A program made the translations under genes and the position numbers. Source: Vicia villosa (taxonomy: Eukaryota; Streptophyta; Magnoliopsida; Fabales; Fabaceae). From it: a stretch of 64,000 nt of DNA. The stretch covers positions 33,928,245 through 33,992,244 of the forward strand of contig NC_081185.1 in the NCBI RefSeq assembly GCF_029867415.1, in the 5' to 3' direction. The first letter of the stretch is position 1. The number at the start of each line of letters is the position of its first letter. The notes under the pieces were generated by a model. The model saw nothing but the letters and a program-made list of their open reading frames with translations, did not search any database and was not told the DNA's origin. Positions 34,185 to 46,833 of the stretch are shown here, in pieces.

Positions 34185-35586
34185 AGACAATGATACTGTT
34201 GCTTTATATATAAATACAGGTTTTGGGGTAATTTTGAGAACACACACAATGATGGAGGTAATGTGTTTTGATCATTAAACACAGCAATATGAATCTAGTT
34301 TGTACCAAAATACAATTGAAATGGCTATATTTTTGTAAAAATGTTTTTGATCCAATGTAACATGGCCAACCAGCTTTGGACCCATGTAACTGAACTCCAT
34401 ATTGTCGGCAAGTATGTTCTCTTTTATCATGTGTCGCTTTTATCGTTACAGTTGAGGTTTGAATAACATGTTGAATGCGATGTTTTGATCAGGTATGCGG
34501 CAAATGCTTATGCTATATTTTGTACTTGAAAGTGGGATGAAGTTGTGCCATATGATCATATGCTGAACAAATATTAGGATTTTCTTCGTAAATTGTGAAT
34601 TTCACAAGATTATATATTTCATTTATAGCTAGTTTTTTTTGACAAAATTGCAATATGGATGATCAAGTTATTCTATTTTTATTGCTGAAGTTTATGCAGT
34701 AGATGAAAACAACAATACTTTTGTTTGTATATGATTCTGCAAATCTATTTGAGACGTTTTTGTAACTTTTTGAGCTATAAGAAATAGGACACTCATCACT
34801 GTCTTTGTTTTTCAATTCACTCATTTCTCTATTCTTAAATTTTATTGAAGAAAGAAACACAGCTGCATTTAAAATATATATTGTTTGAATTCAACTCAAG
34901 AGCAATTTATTAAATGATTTGATTCCTAAAAAAAAGATATTTAACAATTATTTTAATTTTTGAATTTTTGAATATGTGAGGTGTTGTCATTATAATAATC
35001 TTGAATTTAATGAAATTGATATGTATTTGTGAATTTGTGTTTTGTTAGTCATTTGAGATTTTTAAGTATCATTTAAGCTAGTCATATTAATTTTAAAATG
35101 TGTATTTTGTAAATCATTTTAATTTTTAAATTTATTTTTCATTAGTCAATTCATTTTTTATAATTTAAAAAAAGTATTTATAGAATTGTTTACATATTTA
35201 ATATATTTAGAGATTATAATGACAACACTTATGATACATTCATGAAAATAATCACTTTTCTCTTTTACTAATTTGAAGATCATGATTTACCATTTTTACA
35301 ATTTAAGAAGAAAAAATGGTTATATTATTTTTTCCGTAAAACACACTTCATCTTGTGTTTTTTAAAACTCTTTTGGAGTGGTTGTGTGTTGGGCTAAAAA
35401 ATAGGGTCGAGTTATTTTTTATTTAATTAGAGATTTTTTTTTCTTTCTAAAATTCAAAATTAAAAAAAAAGTTTCACAATTTTATTGTTTTTTATTACCG
35501 ATATTGTATAGACTATAAGACTATTATAACTAATATTGTGACCTGACTACGACCAATTATTATTGAACATCATTATGACAGCGTGT
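34185..35586. other. 3' flank and AT-rich intergenic DNA
   Basis: This is AT-rich sequence after the WD40-like pseudogene. No coding, RNA or repeat feature can be supported. The minus-strand ORF 34663-34860 has no recognisable domain. Confidence 0.5.
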
Positions 35587-35996
35587 TGTAACACCCTATT
35601 TTTATTAGATTTTATTTAATTAGGATTATTTGATAATTGGTGTTGTTTTTGTGTCTAAATTAATTATTGTTTGAGTGATAATTATTTAATTGTGTGGTAA
35701 TATGTTATTTAGCTAATTAATAAATGGTAGAATTATATTAGAATTAGCTATTGGGCTTAGTGGAAATAGAAATGAGAATAGTGGATGGGTTAAGCCCAAT
35801 GAGATAATGAGAGTTAGAAGAGAATTTTATGAGTTAACCTAAATAAGATAGAAAGAAGAGAAGAGAAGAGAAAAGAGGCATAGAGAAGAGAAGAGGAGAA
35901 AGTAAAAGAGGAAGTATATTCTTGAAGAGGGTGGATTAAGAGCTAGAGGTAAGGATTAGAATCCAAGTTCTTATAGTTTATATGATTGGGTAATGT
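35587..35996 (+). repeat. LTR-like repeat, left part (interrupted by SIRE-like element)
   Basis: It begins TGTAACACCCTATTTTTATT, an opening common among legume LTRs, and is cut by the SIRE-like element at 35996. The right part would resume at 46829. No target duplication was found for it, so its limits are uncertain. Confidence 0.35.
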
Positions 35997-37093
35997 TGTT
36001 AGAACATGAAATGTTTTGATCAATATTTATAGTTTTGATGATAACATTAAATATGAATTTTGCATAAGACAATGTGGTACTCTAATTATTCACGTTTTCC
36101 TTTTTAGGAAAAGTCTAAAAGAGTATGCACTAAATCATCATTCAGAAGCTCTGACCCAAAAGATCTGGATGGCCTCATCAGAACATGGTCTGGAAGACAT
36201 CAGAAGATGGTCTTGAGAAAATCAGAACATGATCTAGAAGGCATCAGAAGATGGCAATCAGAAGCAAGGCTCTGAAGATCTGACGGTATCACGCTACAAA
36301 GAACTTCGAAAGTCTGATGACTGAAGTTACATCTGCACCAACGCTGAAGACTCTGATATTCAAACGTCATTCTAATAGTCTGAGTCCAGAAGCAAGTACA
36401 AGATGAAATAGCTACAACGTCAAATCTGTCTGACTGACAAAAGGAACGTTAGAAGCTACTAAAGGCAAAGTCAGAAGTAGCAGTTAATGCAAGGCTCGAG
36501 GTAGTTGACAAAAGAGTGAAACATTAATTGCAGCATTGTACTGTACACGCAAAGCATTTAATGCAATGCTATTCAACGGTCATATTCTCATGCCTATAAA
36601 AGGAAGAAGTCAGCAAGGAGAAATGTTAGAAAAGCCTACGTTCATTCTATATACATTCTCATCATCTGGCTCTGAGCTTTCTCACGAACAAAAAGAAACT
36701 TCATCTTCAACCTCACAAATCTTGTAATATCTTAGAGAGTGTTAGAACTTAATCTTGAGATAAAAATCACTTTGTGATTATAGCTTATTAAGAAGCACAT
36801 TAAACTCTTGTATTATTGTTTACTATCTATAAAAGGAAATTCCTAGAGTGATCAAGTTGTGATATGTATACTCTAGAATACTTAGAAGTTGTCTAAGTGG
36901 AATACCATTGTAATCAAGGTTGATTTGTGGATTAAATCCTGAGTTGAGGTAAATCACTCTGTAAGGGGTGGACTGGAGTAGTTTGATTAACAACGAACCA
37001 GGATAAAAATAACTGTGTGATTATTTTTATCTGCCATTTTTAGAAATAACCCTTATTCAATCCCCCCCTTTCTAAGTGTTTTTCACTCCTTCA
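35997..37093 (+). repeat. 5' LTR of the SIRE-like element
   Basis: It starts TGTTAGAACATGAAATG and ends CACTCCTTCA. TATAAAAG at 36595-36602 is the likely promoter. AGAAG and CTCTGA phrases recur at high density in U3. The 63-codon ORF at 36536 lies inside the LTR, recurs in the 3' LTR and is not called. Confidence 0.93.
36595..36602 (+). promoter_or_regulatory. TATA box of SIRE-like 5' LTR
   Basis: GCCTATAAAAGGAAG; the 3' LTR keeps the same box at 46328-46335. Confidence 0.65.
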
Positions 37094-37095
37094 AT

Positions 37096-37107
37096 TGGTA
37101 TCAGAGC
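37096..37107 (+). promoter_or_regulatory. Primer-binding site of the SIRE-like element
   Basis: TGGTATCAGAGC, complementary to the 3' end of initiator tRNA-Met, lies 2 nt after the LTR end. Confidence 0.9.
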
Positions 37108-37169
37108 GCCGGTTCTAGGTGTAAACACTTAACGATGTTAGAGAAAAGATTCAGGAAGAAAAACACGCT

Positions 37170-38436
37170 ATGGCATCTCCTACTCCACCAAAAAATACTG
37201 AACAAAGCAACAATGGTAACTCAAGCTTTAACGGATTCAATAGATCACCAGTCTTTGATGGTGAGAACTTTGAATATTGGAAAGATAGGCTTGAAAGCTA
37301 CTTTTTATGCCAAGATGGTGATCTATGGGATTTAGTGTTGGATAGTTACACACATCCAGTAACTACTCGTGGAGTCAAGATTACTAGACAGGCTATGAGT
37401 GATGAGCAAAAGAAAGAGTTCAAAAATCACCACAAAGTAAGGACTATATTTTTAAATGCCATTTCACTTGTTGAGTATGAGAAAATCACAAACAGAGAAA
37501 CTGCTATTGATATTTTTGAATATCTGAAGATGACTCATGAAGGAAATGCACAAGTCAATGAGACAAAACTCTAGCTCTCATCCAGAAGTATGAAGCCTTC
37601 AGAATGGAAGATGATGAAAATATTGAAGCAATGTTTTCCAGATTCTAGACTCTGACTGCTGGATTAAGAGTTCTTGACAAGGGATACACAAAAGCTGATC
37701 ACGTTAAGAAGATAATCAGAAGTCTACCCAGAAGATGGGGACCAATGGTTACATCATTCAAGATTGCAAAGAATTTGAATGAAGTATCTCTTGAGGAGCT
37801 TATAAGTGCTCTGAGGAGTCATGAGATTGAGCTTGATGCAAATGAGCCTCAGAAGAAAGGTAAGTCTATTGCTTTAAAATCTAAAAATAAACATTGTGCT
37901 AACGCTTTTCGGGCAGAAGAAGAAGGATCTGACGAATCAGAGTAAGAAGAAGAAGATGAATTGTCTCTCATATCCATAAGGGTGAATCAACTCTGTAAAA
38001 GCAAGCAGAGAAGATTCAAGAACTTCAAGAAACCTGAAAGGGAGAATCTTCTGAACACAAAAGATCTGGAAAGAAGAAGGTAGTGTGCTATGAATGCAAA
38101 GAACCTGGACACTTCAAGAATGAATGTCCTAAGCTTCAGAGGGAAAAGCCCATAAAGAAGTTTGAAAAGAAGAAAGGCATGATGGCTACATGGGATGCCT
38201 CTGATTCATCTGATCAAGAGTCAGACTCTGAAGATGAGCAAGCAAACATAACACTCATGGCAACAGTTGATGCTGAAGAAGAATCTACTTCTGATTCATA
38301 CTCTGAAGAGGTATTTTCTAAACTCACTAGAGAAGACTTAGGTTCTAGCTTATCAAAACTTCTGGAAGTCAAGAGTAAACTTAGTCTCAAATACAAAAAG
38401 CTCAAAGATATTTTTGCATCTGAAACTAAGAGATGA
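37170..38436 (+). pseudogene. SIRE-like gag, broken
   Basis: The N-terminal part (37170-37574) shows FDGENFEYWKDRLESYFLC, the copia gag start. A frameshift near 37565 moves the frame, and a TAG at 37646-37648 follows. The gag core continues through RSLPRRWGPMVTSFKIAKNL and LEELISALRSHEIELD. After further breaks near 37945-38083 comes the zinc knuckle CYECKEPGHFKNEC (38086-38130) and an acidic Ser/Glu-rich tail. Gag would package element RNA; this copy cannot make it intact. Confidence 0.9.
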
Positions 38437-41400
38437 TAGAAAACTCTTAACTAAAAGAAAAAGTTTTAAAATTAACTAAAGATGTTGAATCTTTGAAAAC
38501 ATCTTCAAGTTCAGACACGTCTATTCCAAGCACTAACAATATTCTGAAAGAATATGACTTGAGCTTCAGAAAGTTCTTATCTAGAGGTATAGGCAGAAGT
38601 CAGTTAGCCTCTATGATTTATGGTGTTAGTGGAAACAAAAGGGTAGGTATAGGTTTTGAGGGAATAATCCCATATAAACTAGAACCTGTTGATGAAATGA
38701 TTATTGAATACAAACCTTTGTATGAACAATTTAAGTATGGTCATTCTCATGACATCAAACACACATCACACTCTAAAAGTTTCCATCTCACACACACAAA
38801 GAAACATGCTGTTGCACATTTTGGAAAAACTTATGTAAAATCTCAGTTCAATCAGAACGTGAGAAGGACTAACCCCAAAGGACCCAAAAGAATGTGGGTA
38901 CCTAAGGATAAGATAATTCTTGTTGCAGATCTTTTTCACAGCACAAAAGACAAACATGTCATGGTACCTGGACTCTGGGTGCTCACGTCACATGACGGGA
39001 AAAAGGTCTATGTTCCAAAGTCTGGAAGTAAGATCTGGAGGAGAAGTGAAGTTTGGAGGGAACCAAAAAGGCAAAATCATAGGCTCTGGAACCATATGCT
39101 TTGGTAATTCTCCCTCTATAACTAATGTTCTTTTAGTAGATGGATTAACTCATAATTTATTGTCCATAAGTCAATTAAGTGACAATGGTTATGACATGAT
39201 CTTTAATGAAAAGTCATGTAGAGTTGTTAGTCAAAAGGATGGCTCAATCCTATTTACAGGCAAAAGAAAGAACAACATTTATAAGATTGATCTTTCAGAT
39301 CTTAAGAACCAACAAGTTACTTGCCTTCTGTCTGTTAACGAAGAGCAGTGGGTCTGGCACAGAAGATTGGGTCATGTTAGTATGAGAAAGATTTCTCAGA
39401 TTAACAAACTCAATCTGGTCAGAGGACTCCCCAATCTTAAATATAAATCAGATGCTCTTTGTGAAGCATGTCAGAAAGGGAAGTTTTCAAAACCTGCGTT
39501 TAAGTCTAAAAATGTTGTTTCCTCTTCTAGGCCTTTAGAACTTCTGCACATTGATTTGTTTGGCCCAATCAAAACAGCATCAATTAGAGGCAAGAAATAT
39601 GGATTGGTCATTGTAGATGACTACACCAGATGGACATGGGTAAAGTTCTTAAAACACAAGGATGAGTCACATTCTGTGTTCTTTGACTTCTGTACTCAGA
39701 TTCAATCTGGAAAGGAATGTAAAATCGTAAAAGTCAGAAGTGATCATGGTGGTGAATTTGAGAACAGATTCTTTGAAATTTATTTCAAAGAAAATGGTAT
39801 TGCCCATGATTTCTCTTGTCCTAGAACTCCATAACAAAATGGAGTTGTAGAACGAAAGAATAGGACTCTTTAAGAAATGGCCAGAACCATGATCAATGAG
39901 ACTAAAAAGGCTAAGCATTTCGGGGCAGAAGCAGTTAACACAACATGTTATATTCAGAATACAATTTCCATTAGGCCTATTCTCAATAAGACTCCTTATG
40001 AATTGTGGAAGAAAAGAAAACCCAACATTTCATATTTCCATCCATTTGGATGTGTTTGTTATTTTCTGAATACTAAGGATCATCTGAACAAGTTTGATTC
40101 CAAAGCTCAGAAGTGTTTCCTTATTGGATATTCTGAACGCTCTAAGGGCTACAGAGTATACAATACTGAAACTCTGATAGTTGAGGAATCAATCAATATC
40201 AGATTTGATGATAAGCTTGGCATTGAAAAGCCAAAGCAGAATGAGAATTTTGCAGATATAGACATTTATGACATGAAGAACCCGGAGGAAAGGATGATTC
40301 AGAAGATCAAATTGTAGCTTCTTTAGAGAATCTCAGAATATCTGAAGAGCCAACACTCAGAAGATCTTCAAGAATCAACTCTGCTCATCTAGAAGATGTT
40401 ATTATTGGAAAGAAAGATGATCCCATCAGAACAAGATCATTTCTAAAGAACAACGCAGAATGTCAATTTGGTTTAGTGTCGTTGATTGAGCCAACTTCTG
40501 TTGATAAAGCTCTGGAAGATATTGACTGGATTATTGCTATGCAAGAAGAGTTAAATCAGTTTACAAGGAATGATGTTTGGGATCTGGTTCCAAGACCTAA
40601 AGGATTCAATATTATTGGAACAAAATGGGTATTCAGAAACAAGCTGAATGAGAAAGGAGAAGTTATCAGAAACAAAGCCAGACTGGTTGCTCAGGGCTAT
40701 AGTCAACAAGAAGGTATTGACTACACTGAAACCTTTGCACCAGTGGCCAGGTTAGAATCTATTAGATTGTTAATTTCTTTTGCCACTCAGAATAACATCA
40801 CTCTTTATCAGATGGATGTTAAGAGTGCCTTTTTAAATGGTTATATAGATGAAGAAGTCTATGTTCACCAACCTCCTGGTTTTGAAGACTCTAAGTCTCC
40901 AGAACATGTTTTTAAACTAAAGAAATCATTATACGGTTTGAAGCAAGCTCCCAGAGCTTGGTATGAAAGATTAAGTTCTTTCCTTCTGGATAATGGTTTC
41001 ACAAGAGGAAAAGTAGACACAACTCTCTTCTATAAAACATGTAAAAAGGATATTTTAATTTGTCAAATTTATGTTGATGATATTATTTTTGGAACATCTA
41101 ATGCTACACTTGGAAAGGAATTTGCTAAGTCTATGCAGGCAGAATTTGAAATGAGCATGATGGGAGAACTCAAATATTTCCTAGGCATTCAAATCAACCA
41201 AACTTCTGAAGGAACCTATGTTCATCAGACCAAGTATGTCAAAGAACTTCTGAAGAAGTTCAGACTATCTGAAAGTAAAGAAGTAAAAACTCCAGTGCAT
41301 CCAACTTGCGTTTTAGGTAAGGATGAGGTAAGCAAGAAGGTAGATCAGAAGATCTACAGAGGTATGATAGGATCTCTTCTCTATCTGACTGCTTCTAGAC

Positions 41401-42017
41401 CTGATATTTTATTCAGTGTTTGCTTATGTGCTAGATTCCAATCAGATCCTAGAGAATCTCACTTAACTACTATTAAGAGAATTCTTAGGTATCTGAAAGG
41501 TACTACTAATGTTGGTTTAGTCTACAAAAGATCTGAAGAATACAACTTAGTAGGATATTGTGATGCTGATTACGCTGGAGATAGAGTTGAAAGGAAAAAT
41601 ACTTCTGGAAGCTGTCAGTTTCTGGGAAGTAACCTGATCTCCTAGTACAACAAGAAGAAAGCAAAAATTGCACTCTCTACAACAGAAGCAGAATATGTAG
41701 CTGCTGCTGGATGTAGTACACAGATGCTCTGGATGAAAAGTCAGCTAGAAGACTATCAGATATATGAGAGTAACATTCCTATATTCTATGATAATACTTC
41801 TGCTATTTGTTTATCTAAAAATCCTATTTTACATTCTAAAGCTAAACATATAGAGATTAAGCATCACTTTATTAGGGACTATGTTCAGAAGGGTGTTCTT
41901 TCTCTAAACTTTATAGATACAGACCATCAATGGGCTGATATCTTTACAAAACCCCTTGCTGAAGATAGGTTTAAGTTCATTCTAAAAAACATTGGTATGG
42001 ACTTATGCCCAGAGTGA
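38437..42017 (+). pseudogene. SIRE-like pol (PR, IN, RT, RH), broken
   Basis: Protease: WYLDSGCSRHMTG (from 38953). Integrase: WHRRLGHVS, CEACQKG, the first Asp in LHIDLFGP, the second Asp in RSDHGGEF, and the Glu of GVVERKN. A TAA (39832-39834) sits inside the PQQNG motif, and a second TAA follows at 39871-39873. RT (40476-41300): GTKWVFRNKL, TFAPVARLESIR, QMDVKSAFLNG and an intact YVDD (about 41070). RNase H: CDADYAGD, TAG at 41643-41645 in place of an expected Trp, STTEAEYVA and ADIFTKPLAEDRF, ending TGA at 42015-42017. Catalytic residues are largely kept, but stops and a frame change near 40315 break the polyprotein. Confidence 0.93.
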
Positions 42018-42541
42018 AGTGAGTATGAAGCTCTGATATGTTTTTAGACTGAAGAATATGTTTTTATGTTTTCTTATTGTCAGATGTTCTGATTGTTTGT
42101 GTTCATGTGGATACTCTGAAACTGTTATCACTAACGTTTCATGTGCCTAAGTATGACTCATAACTTCTATTAAAGTAAAACAGCTGTCACCAGCTACCCC
42201 AAGATGATGACCACGTGTTCACTCATTCTAAAGGGACAAGCATGCGTGCAGTTGATGAGACGCCGCCCTAGGTAACTGTGCAAAATATTTTCAAATCTCA
42301 CACTATCCTCCACTAACATCTTTCAGCATTAATTATAATTGATTCATATTCTGTAACCGTTGCATTCAAAACTTCATTGCATTGCATTTTCAAATCCATG
42401 TCTATATAAACTCATTTCATCTTCATTTTCTCTCTTTTCACTCCTTCATCATCCTAGTTGTCTAGGCATTTTTGCTCTCTATTTTGTCTCTACCAAAACC
42501 CTAAACCTAAGCAACCCAGAATTCTAAATTTCTCTGCTTCA
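42018..42541 (+). other. Spacer between pol and envelope-position ORF
   Basis: This is a 524-bp non-coding spacer. A pyrimidine-rich stretch (about 42420-42500) precedes the ATG at 42542, and TCTATATAAACTC at about 42401 is a possible TATA box, so the downstream ORF might be separately transcribed or spliced. Confidence 0.4.
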
Positions 42542-45015
42542 ATGGCTTCATCTTCATCAAACCCTTCTGCATCTCAGCAGCAACAACAACAACAACAACA
42601 ACAACCTGCTTCTTCTTAAAAATAAGAGAAACCAGCATTCATAGAACCAACAGGAACGTGTCTGATTCTGTTTGCAGATTTAGAAGTTCTCTATGAACTT
42701 ATGGTAGATTTCAACAATCTTCAAGCACAAAACTTCAACATCAAGACGAACATGTTAGTTCAAGGCTGGGCAAACTACTTTGATCGTCTCATTGGACCAG
42801 TTTACCCAGATTTAGTGAAGGAATTTTGGATTCATGCTACCCTAACCCCTAAAGCTATCATCTCCTTCGTCTTAGGGCAAGAGATTTCAATTACTGAAAA
42901 TCTCATAAGGAAGTTGATGAATCTCCAAGGTCTGGGTGGAGTAACCGGCGCTATTCCTGGAAGAACTGACTGGGAAACAGTTTACCCAGAAATCTTTGCA
43001 TCTGGTAAAGGATCACCAAACACCAAGGATCTGAAGCCTCCATACAGAGTTTGGGCAAAGATCATTCTGGGATCAATCAACCACAGAAAATCATTTGTCT
43101 CTGCAACCTACATAAATCAAGACCAACAGTTCCTTCTGTATTGCATTGGGAAGGGTATGAGGATTAATTTACCTCACATTTTGTTCCATCATCTGTGGAA
43201 TCATGTGAAGGAATCAAGAGAGGCAGAAAGGATAAAATACCCCAAGATCAAGAAGAACACCATTCCTATGGGAAGGCTGATATCAGACATTGTGACTGAG
43301 AGTGGTCTGATAGATGCTCTGAAGGAAGCTGACGCTGTTCAAGATCAGACAACTGTTTGTGGGAGTACTCTGACTGCCCATAGTCTGAGGAGAATGAAAT
43401 TGATTGAAAAGGTTCTTTTTCCTCCAACATTGGTCAGTGATATTCTGTCTAGAAGAAATCCAGTTGTTGACTTCAAGCTGTTCTTCAAGGAAGAACATCC
43501 AGACTCTGTCCTCTTCTATCTGGAGTCTTGTCTAAGAGACAAATCAGAATTTGATCCAGCTTGGCTACATGGAAGAAACCTTCCCTCTCTGGATGAATTA
43601 AACAAGAGGGATAAGAAGAAGGAGAAGAAGAGAAAGACTATTGGAGAAGGTCCTGCTACAAAGAAAGCTAAGAAGCAGAAGAAACCTTCAGGTATTTCTA
43701 TTTCAGACTCTGTACCTGTTAATAGTTCTGAATAAGTATCAACAGATCCTCTCTCTCTTAAAATCCCTAGATCATCTGAAGAACTTAAGAAGTTAATAGA
43801 TGACATAGATAATGTAGATACTTCTAGTCTACACTCTGATTCTGACCTTCCCCCTCAACAAAAACCTCCATCTTTTGAAATTCCATCTTCCTCCACCATC
43901 TCAAAAGGAAAACGACCACTTCATTCTGAACCAAAAATTCTGAACCCCCCACCTATCACTGTTATATTCCCAACAATTCCTTTTGAAAATATCTTCTCCA
44001 CTTCTCAACCTCAATCTTCTGCTCCCCAACCTTAACCAACATCCTCTATCCCTCAACCAATCTCATCAATATTTGACCCTCCACCAGCAGTTGACATTCC
44101 TGTCTTCTGTAATTTCACTAAATCTTCATCCTCTGAATCTTCTCTCCTTCACCACCCTAACGACCAAGATCCTACTTCTGATCCCCCAGTTGTCATTATT
44201 GACTCCGATCATGAAGCAGAATCTGCACCCATCTCATATCTTCTTCCTGATAGACCATTTGAACCCTATCTCATTTCCAACCCCGAAGAGCCAATAACTT
44301 TTATCAGACCCACTCCACCTCTACCCTCTGTTGATACTCGTATTCAGGTACTTAACTACAAGGTACATAACAGGTTGGAAATTCTGCCCATGACAATAAG
44401 CTAGATCATGTGGCTGTTGGAAAGCTCTGGGATGTTTTCACCAAAGAGCTGCAAGCTGAAGTTCTGGATTTTCAAAAAATTTGTGTCTCTAAAGCTCTTG
44501 GTCCAGCTGGTCTAGCTCTAGACTATGGTCATTGGAAGACTCTGCAGGAAATTAAGAAATGGAAATCTCTGCAGGCTGAAACTTCTGGTGCTGCTGCATC
44601 TAAAGTTGATGAGATGGAGCTAGAGGCTGATGATATGGATTTGGATAATCCCCTGCCCATGATGGTCTGGAAGCCATAGCAATTTCCTTTTGATCCCAAG
44701 GCTAAGGAGTTTGCTGTTCTGACTGGTGATATGGAGACTCTGTTCTCATGGTTTGATGCTAACCCAGTTGATCAACCAATTGTTCAAGCACCTCTTTCCT
44801 CTGTTGCTAGTTCCTCTACCTCTGAAGTATGGAACACTCTGAAGGAACTTCAGAAGAATCAAGAAGTTGTGTTTCATCTTCTGGCCAAGCAAGAGGATAC
44901 AAACCAAGAGTTCAAGACTTGGATGCAGAAGTCAGAAGAAAGTTCTAAGAAGCAAGCAGAAGATACCGCTGAGATCAAGAACATCCTAGCCCTCTTAGCC
45001 TCTAAACTTTCTTAG
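42542..45015 (+). pseudogene. SIRE-like envelope-position ORF, 3' of pol
   Basis: It starts ATGGCTTC (42542) with a Ser-rich and poly-Gln start (CAA repeats 42577-42605), broken by TAA at 42617 and 42623. An open stretch (to 43735) carries the plant transposon-type domain: GPVYPDLVKEFWIHATL, ISITENLIRKLM, YRVWAKIILGSINHR, GKGMRINLPHILF and IPMGRLISDI. A Lys-rich linker follows (KKEKKRKTIG, KKAKKQKK), then a TAA, a Pro/Ser-rich region with another TAA (44033-44035), a frame change near 44400, a TAG (44677-44679), and a C-terminal coiled coil ending at TAG 45013-45015. SIRE elements are known to carry an envelope-like ORF here. I see no clear signal peptide or membrane anchor, so an envelope role is doubtful for this copy. 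Confidence 0.75.
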
Positions 45016-45729
45016 CCTGTGTCTTGTGTCTTTAGTAGTTTTCTTTTTTTGTTTGCATTTGCTTTGTACTTCCATCTGATTTATCAATGAAATTTCTTCT
45101 TTCATCTTTTGTGTCTTTCATATGAATCTTTTATATATGCTTTTTGATGTTATGACAAAACGGGGGAGAAACATACTATTTGAATTGATTTATTATATCA
45201 GTTGCTGGGCTTAAGTCTCAACATTCCTAATAAAAATTGCAAGTTTTTGTCTCTGATAGTTTTGCAGGAATGTGATTATCTGAAAAAGCTCAAAAAGGGG
45301 AGAAACATATCTTGAGAAAATCTTCCAAATATTTGAAGCAAACAAAGTTTAATGCTCTGATACAAGAAATTGCAAAGATCTGAAGCAATCTACTTTGATG
45401 CTCTGATAAGTTAAGTGCTCTAAAGAAAAATTCAAAGCTTTGAAGCTGTCCAATGGAAGCTCTGAAAGAAAGCTCTGAATCATCTGAAGATAAAGCTCAA
45501 CCTGAAAGTCTCTTATGAAATGGAAAATAATTAGGGAAGTCTTTTATTTATAAATTCTTCTAGTAATAATTTTAGGGGGAGATTGTTAATCTCAGGGGGA
45601 GACATATTCACACACTATGATTAATATGCTTTTATGCTATACATGTGTATTGTCTTTTTCATCTGCTGATTCTGGATACAAATTCATATCAATTCTGTAT
45701 GTTTTTGTCATCATCAAAAAGGCGGAGAT
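45016..45729 (+). other. SIRE-like 3' untranslated region and polypurine tract
   Basis: This is non-coding. Three G-rich purine runs occur: CGGGGGAG (45161), AAAAGGGGAGAAAC (45294) and AGGGGGAGA (45570, 45595). The polypurine tract proper, AAAAAGGCGGAGAT (45716-45729), abuts the 3' LTR. Confidence 0.65.
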
Positions 45730-46828
45730 TGTTAGAACATGAAATATTCTGATCAATATTTCTAGTTTTGATGATAACATTATATTTGAATTTTGAATAA
45801 GACAATGTGGTACTCTAATTATTCACGTTTTCCTTTTTAGGAAATTTCTAAAAGAGTATGCACTAAATCATCATTCAGAAGCTCTGACCCAGAAGATCTG
45901 GATGGCCTCATCAGAACATGGTCTGGAAGACATCAGAAGATGGTCTTGAGAAAATCACAACATGATCTAGAAGGCATCAGAAGATGGCAATCAGAAGCAA
46001 GGCTCTGAAGATCTGACGGTATCACGCTACAAAGAACTTCCAAAGTCTGATGACTGAAGTTACATCTGCACCAACGCTGAAGACTCTGATATTCAAACAT
46101 CATTCTAATAGTCTGAGTCCAGAAGCAAGTACAAGATGAAAAAGCTACAACTTCAAATCTGTCTGACTGACAAAAGGAACGTTAGAAGCTACAAAAGGCA
46201 AAGTCAGAAGTAGCAGTTAATGCAAGGCTCGATGTAGTTGACAAAAGAGTGAAACATTAATTGCAGCATTGTACTGTACACGCAAAGCATTTAATGCAGT
46301 ACTATTCAACGGTCATATTCTCATGCCTATAAAAGGAAGAAGCCAGCAAGGAGAAATGTTAGAAAAGCCTACGTTCATTCTATATACATTCTCATCATCT
46401 GACTCTGAGCTTTCTCACGAACAAAAAGAAACTTCATCTTCAACCTCACAAATCTTGTAATATCCTAGAGAGTGTTAGAACTTAATTTTGAGAGAAAAAT
46501 AACTTTGTGATTATAGCTTATTAAGAAGCACATTAAACTCTTGTATTATTGTTTACTATCTGTAAAAGGAAATTCCTAGAGTGATAAAGTTGTGATCTGT
46601 ATACTCTAGAAGACTTAGAAGTTGTCTAAGTGGAATACCATTGTAATCAAGGTTGATTAGTGGATTAAATCCTTAGTTGAGGTAAATCACCCTGTAAGGG
46701 GGGGACTGGAGTAGTTTGATAGACAACGAACCAGGATAAAAATAACTGTGTGATTATTTTTATTTGCCATTTTTAGAAATAATCCTTATTCAATCCCCCC
46801 CCCTTTCTAAGTGTTTTTCACTCCTCCA
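45730..46828 (+). repeat. 3' LTR of the SIRE-like element
   Basis: It starts TGTTAGAACATGAAATA and ends CACTCCTCCA, followed by the target duplication AATGT. It differs from the 5' LTR by about 35-40 substitutions and a small indel in a C run near 46795. Confidence 0.93.
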
Positions 46829-46833
46829 AATGT

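Larger units (their letters stand above)
35997..46828 (+). mobile_element. SIRE/Maximus-type Ty1/copia element, full length but mutated
   Basis: The element is 10.8 kb with LTRs of 1,097 and 1,099 bp and a perfect 5-bp target duplication AATGT (35992-35996 and 46829-46833). By eye the LTRs differ at roughly 35-40 sites (about 3.5%). The PBS is the initiator tRNA-Met type. The order is gag, protease, integrase, RT, RNase H, then a long extra ORF in envelope position (42542-45015) and a polypurine tract. This layout defines the SIRE/Maximus lineage, sometimes called agroviruses. Numerous in-frame stops make it non-autonomous. Confidence 0.95.

Noticed and set aside
36536..36727. 63-codon ORF in the SIRE-like LTR, repeated at 46269
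   Set aside because: It spans the TATA box and U3/R of both LTR copies, and the repeat is explained by LTR duplication, not by a gene.
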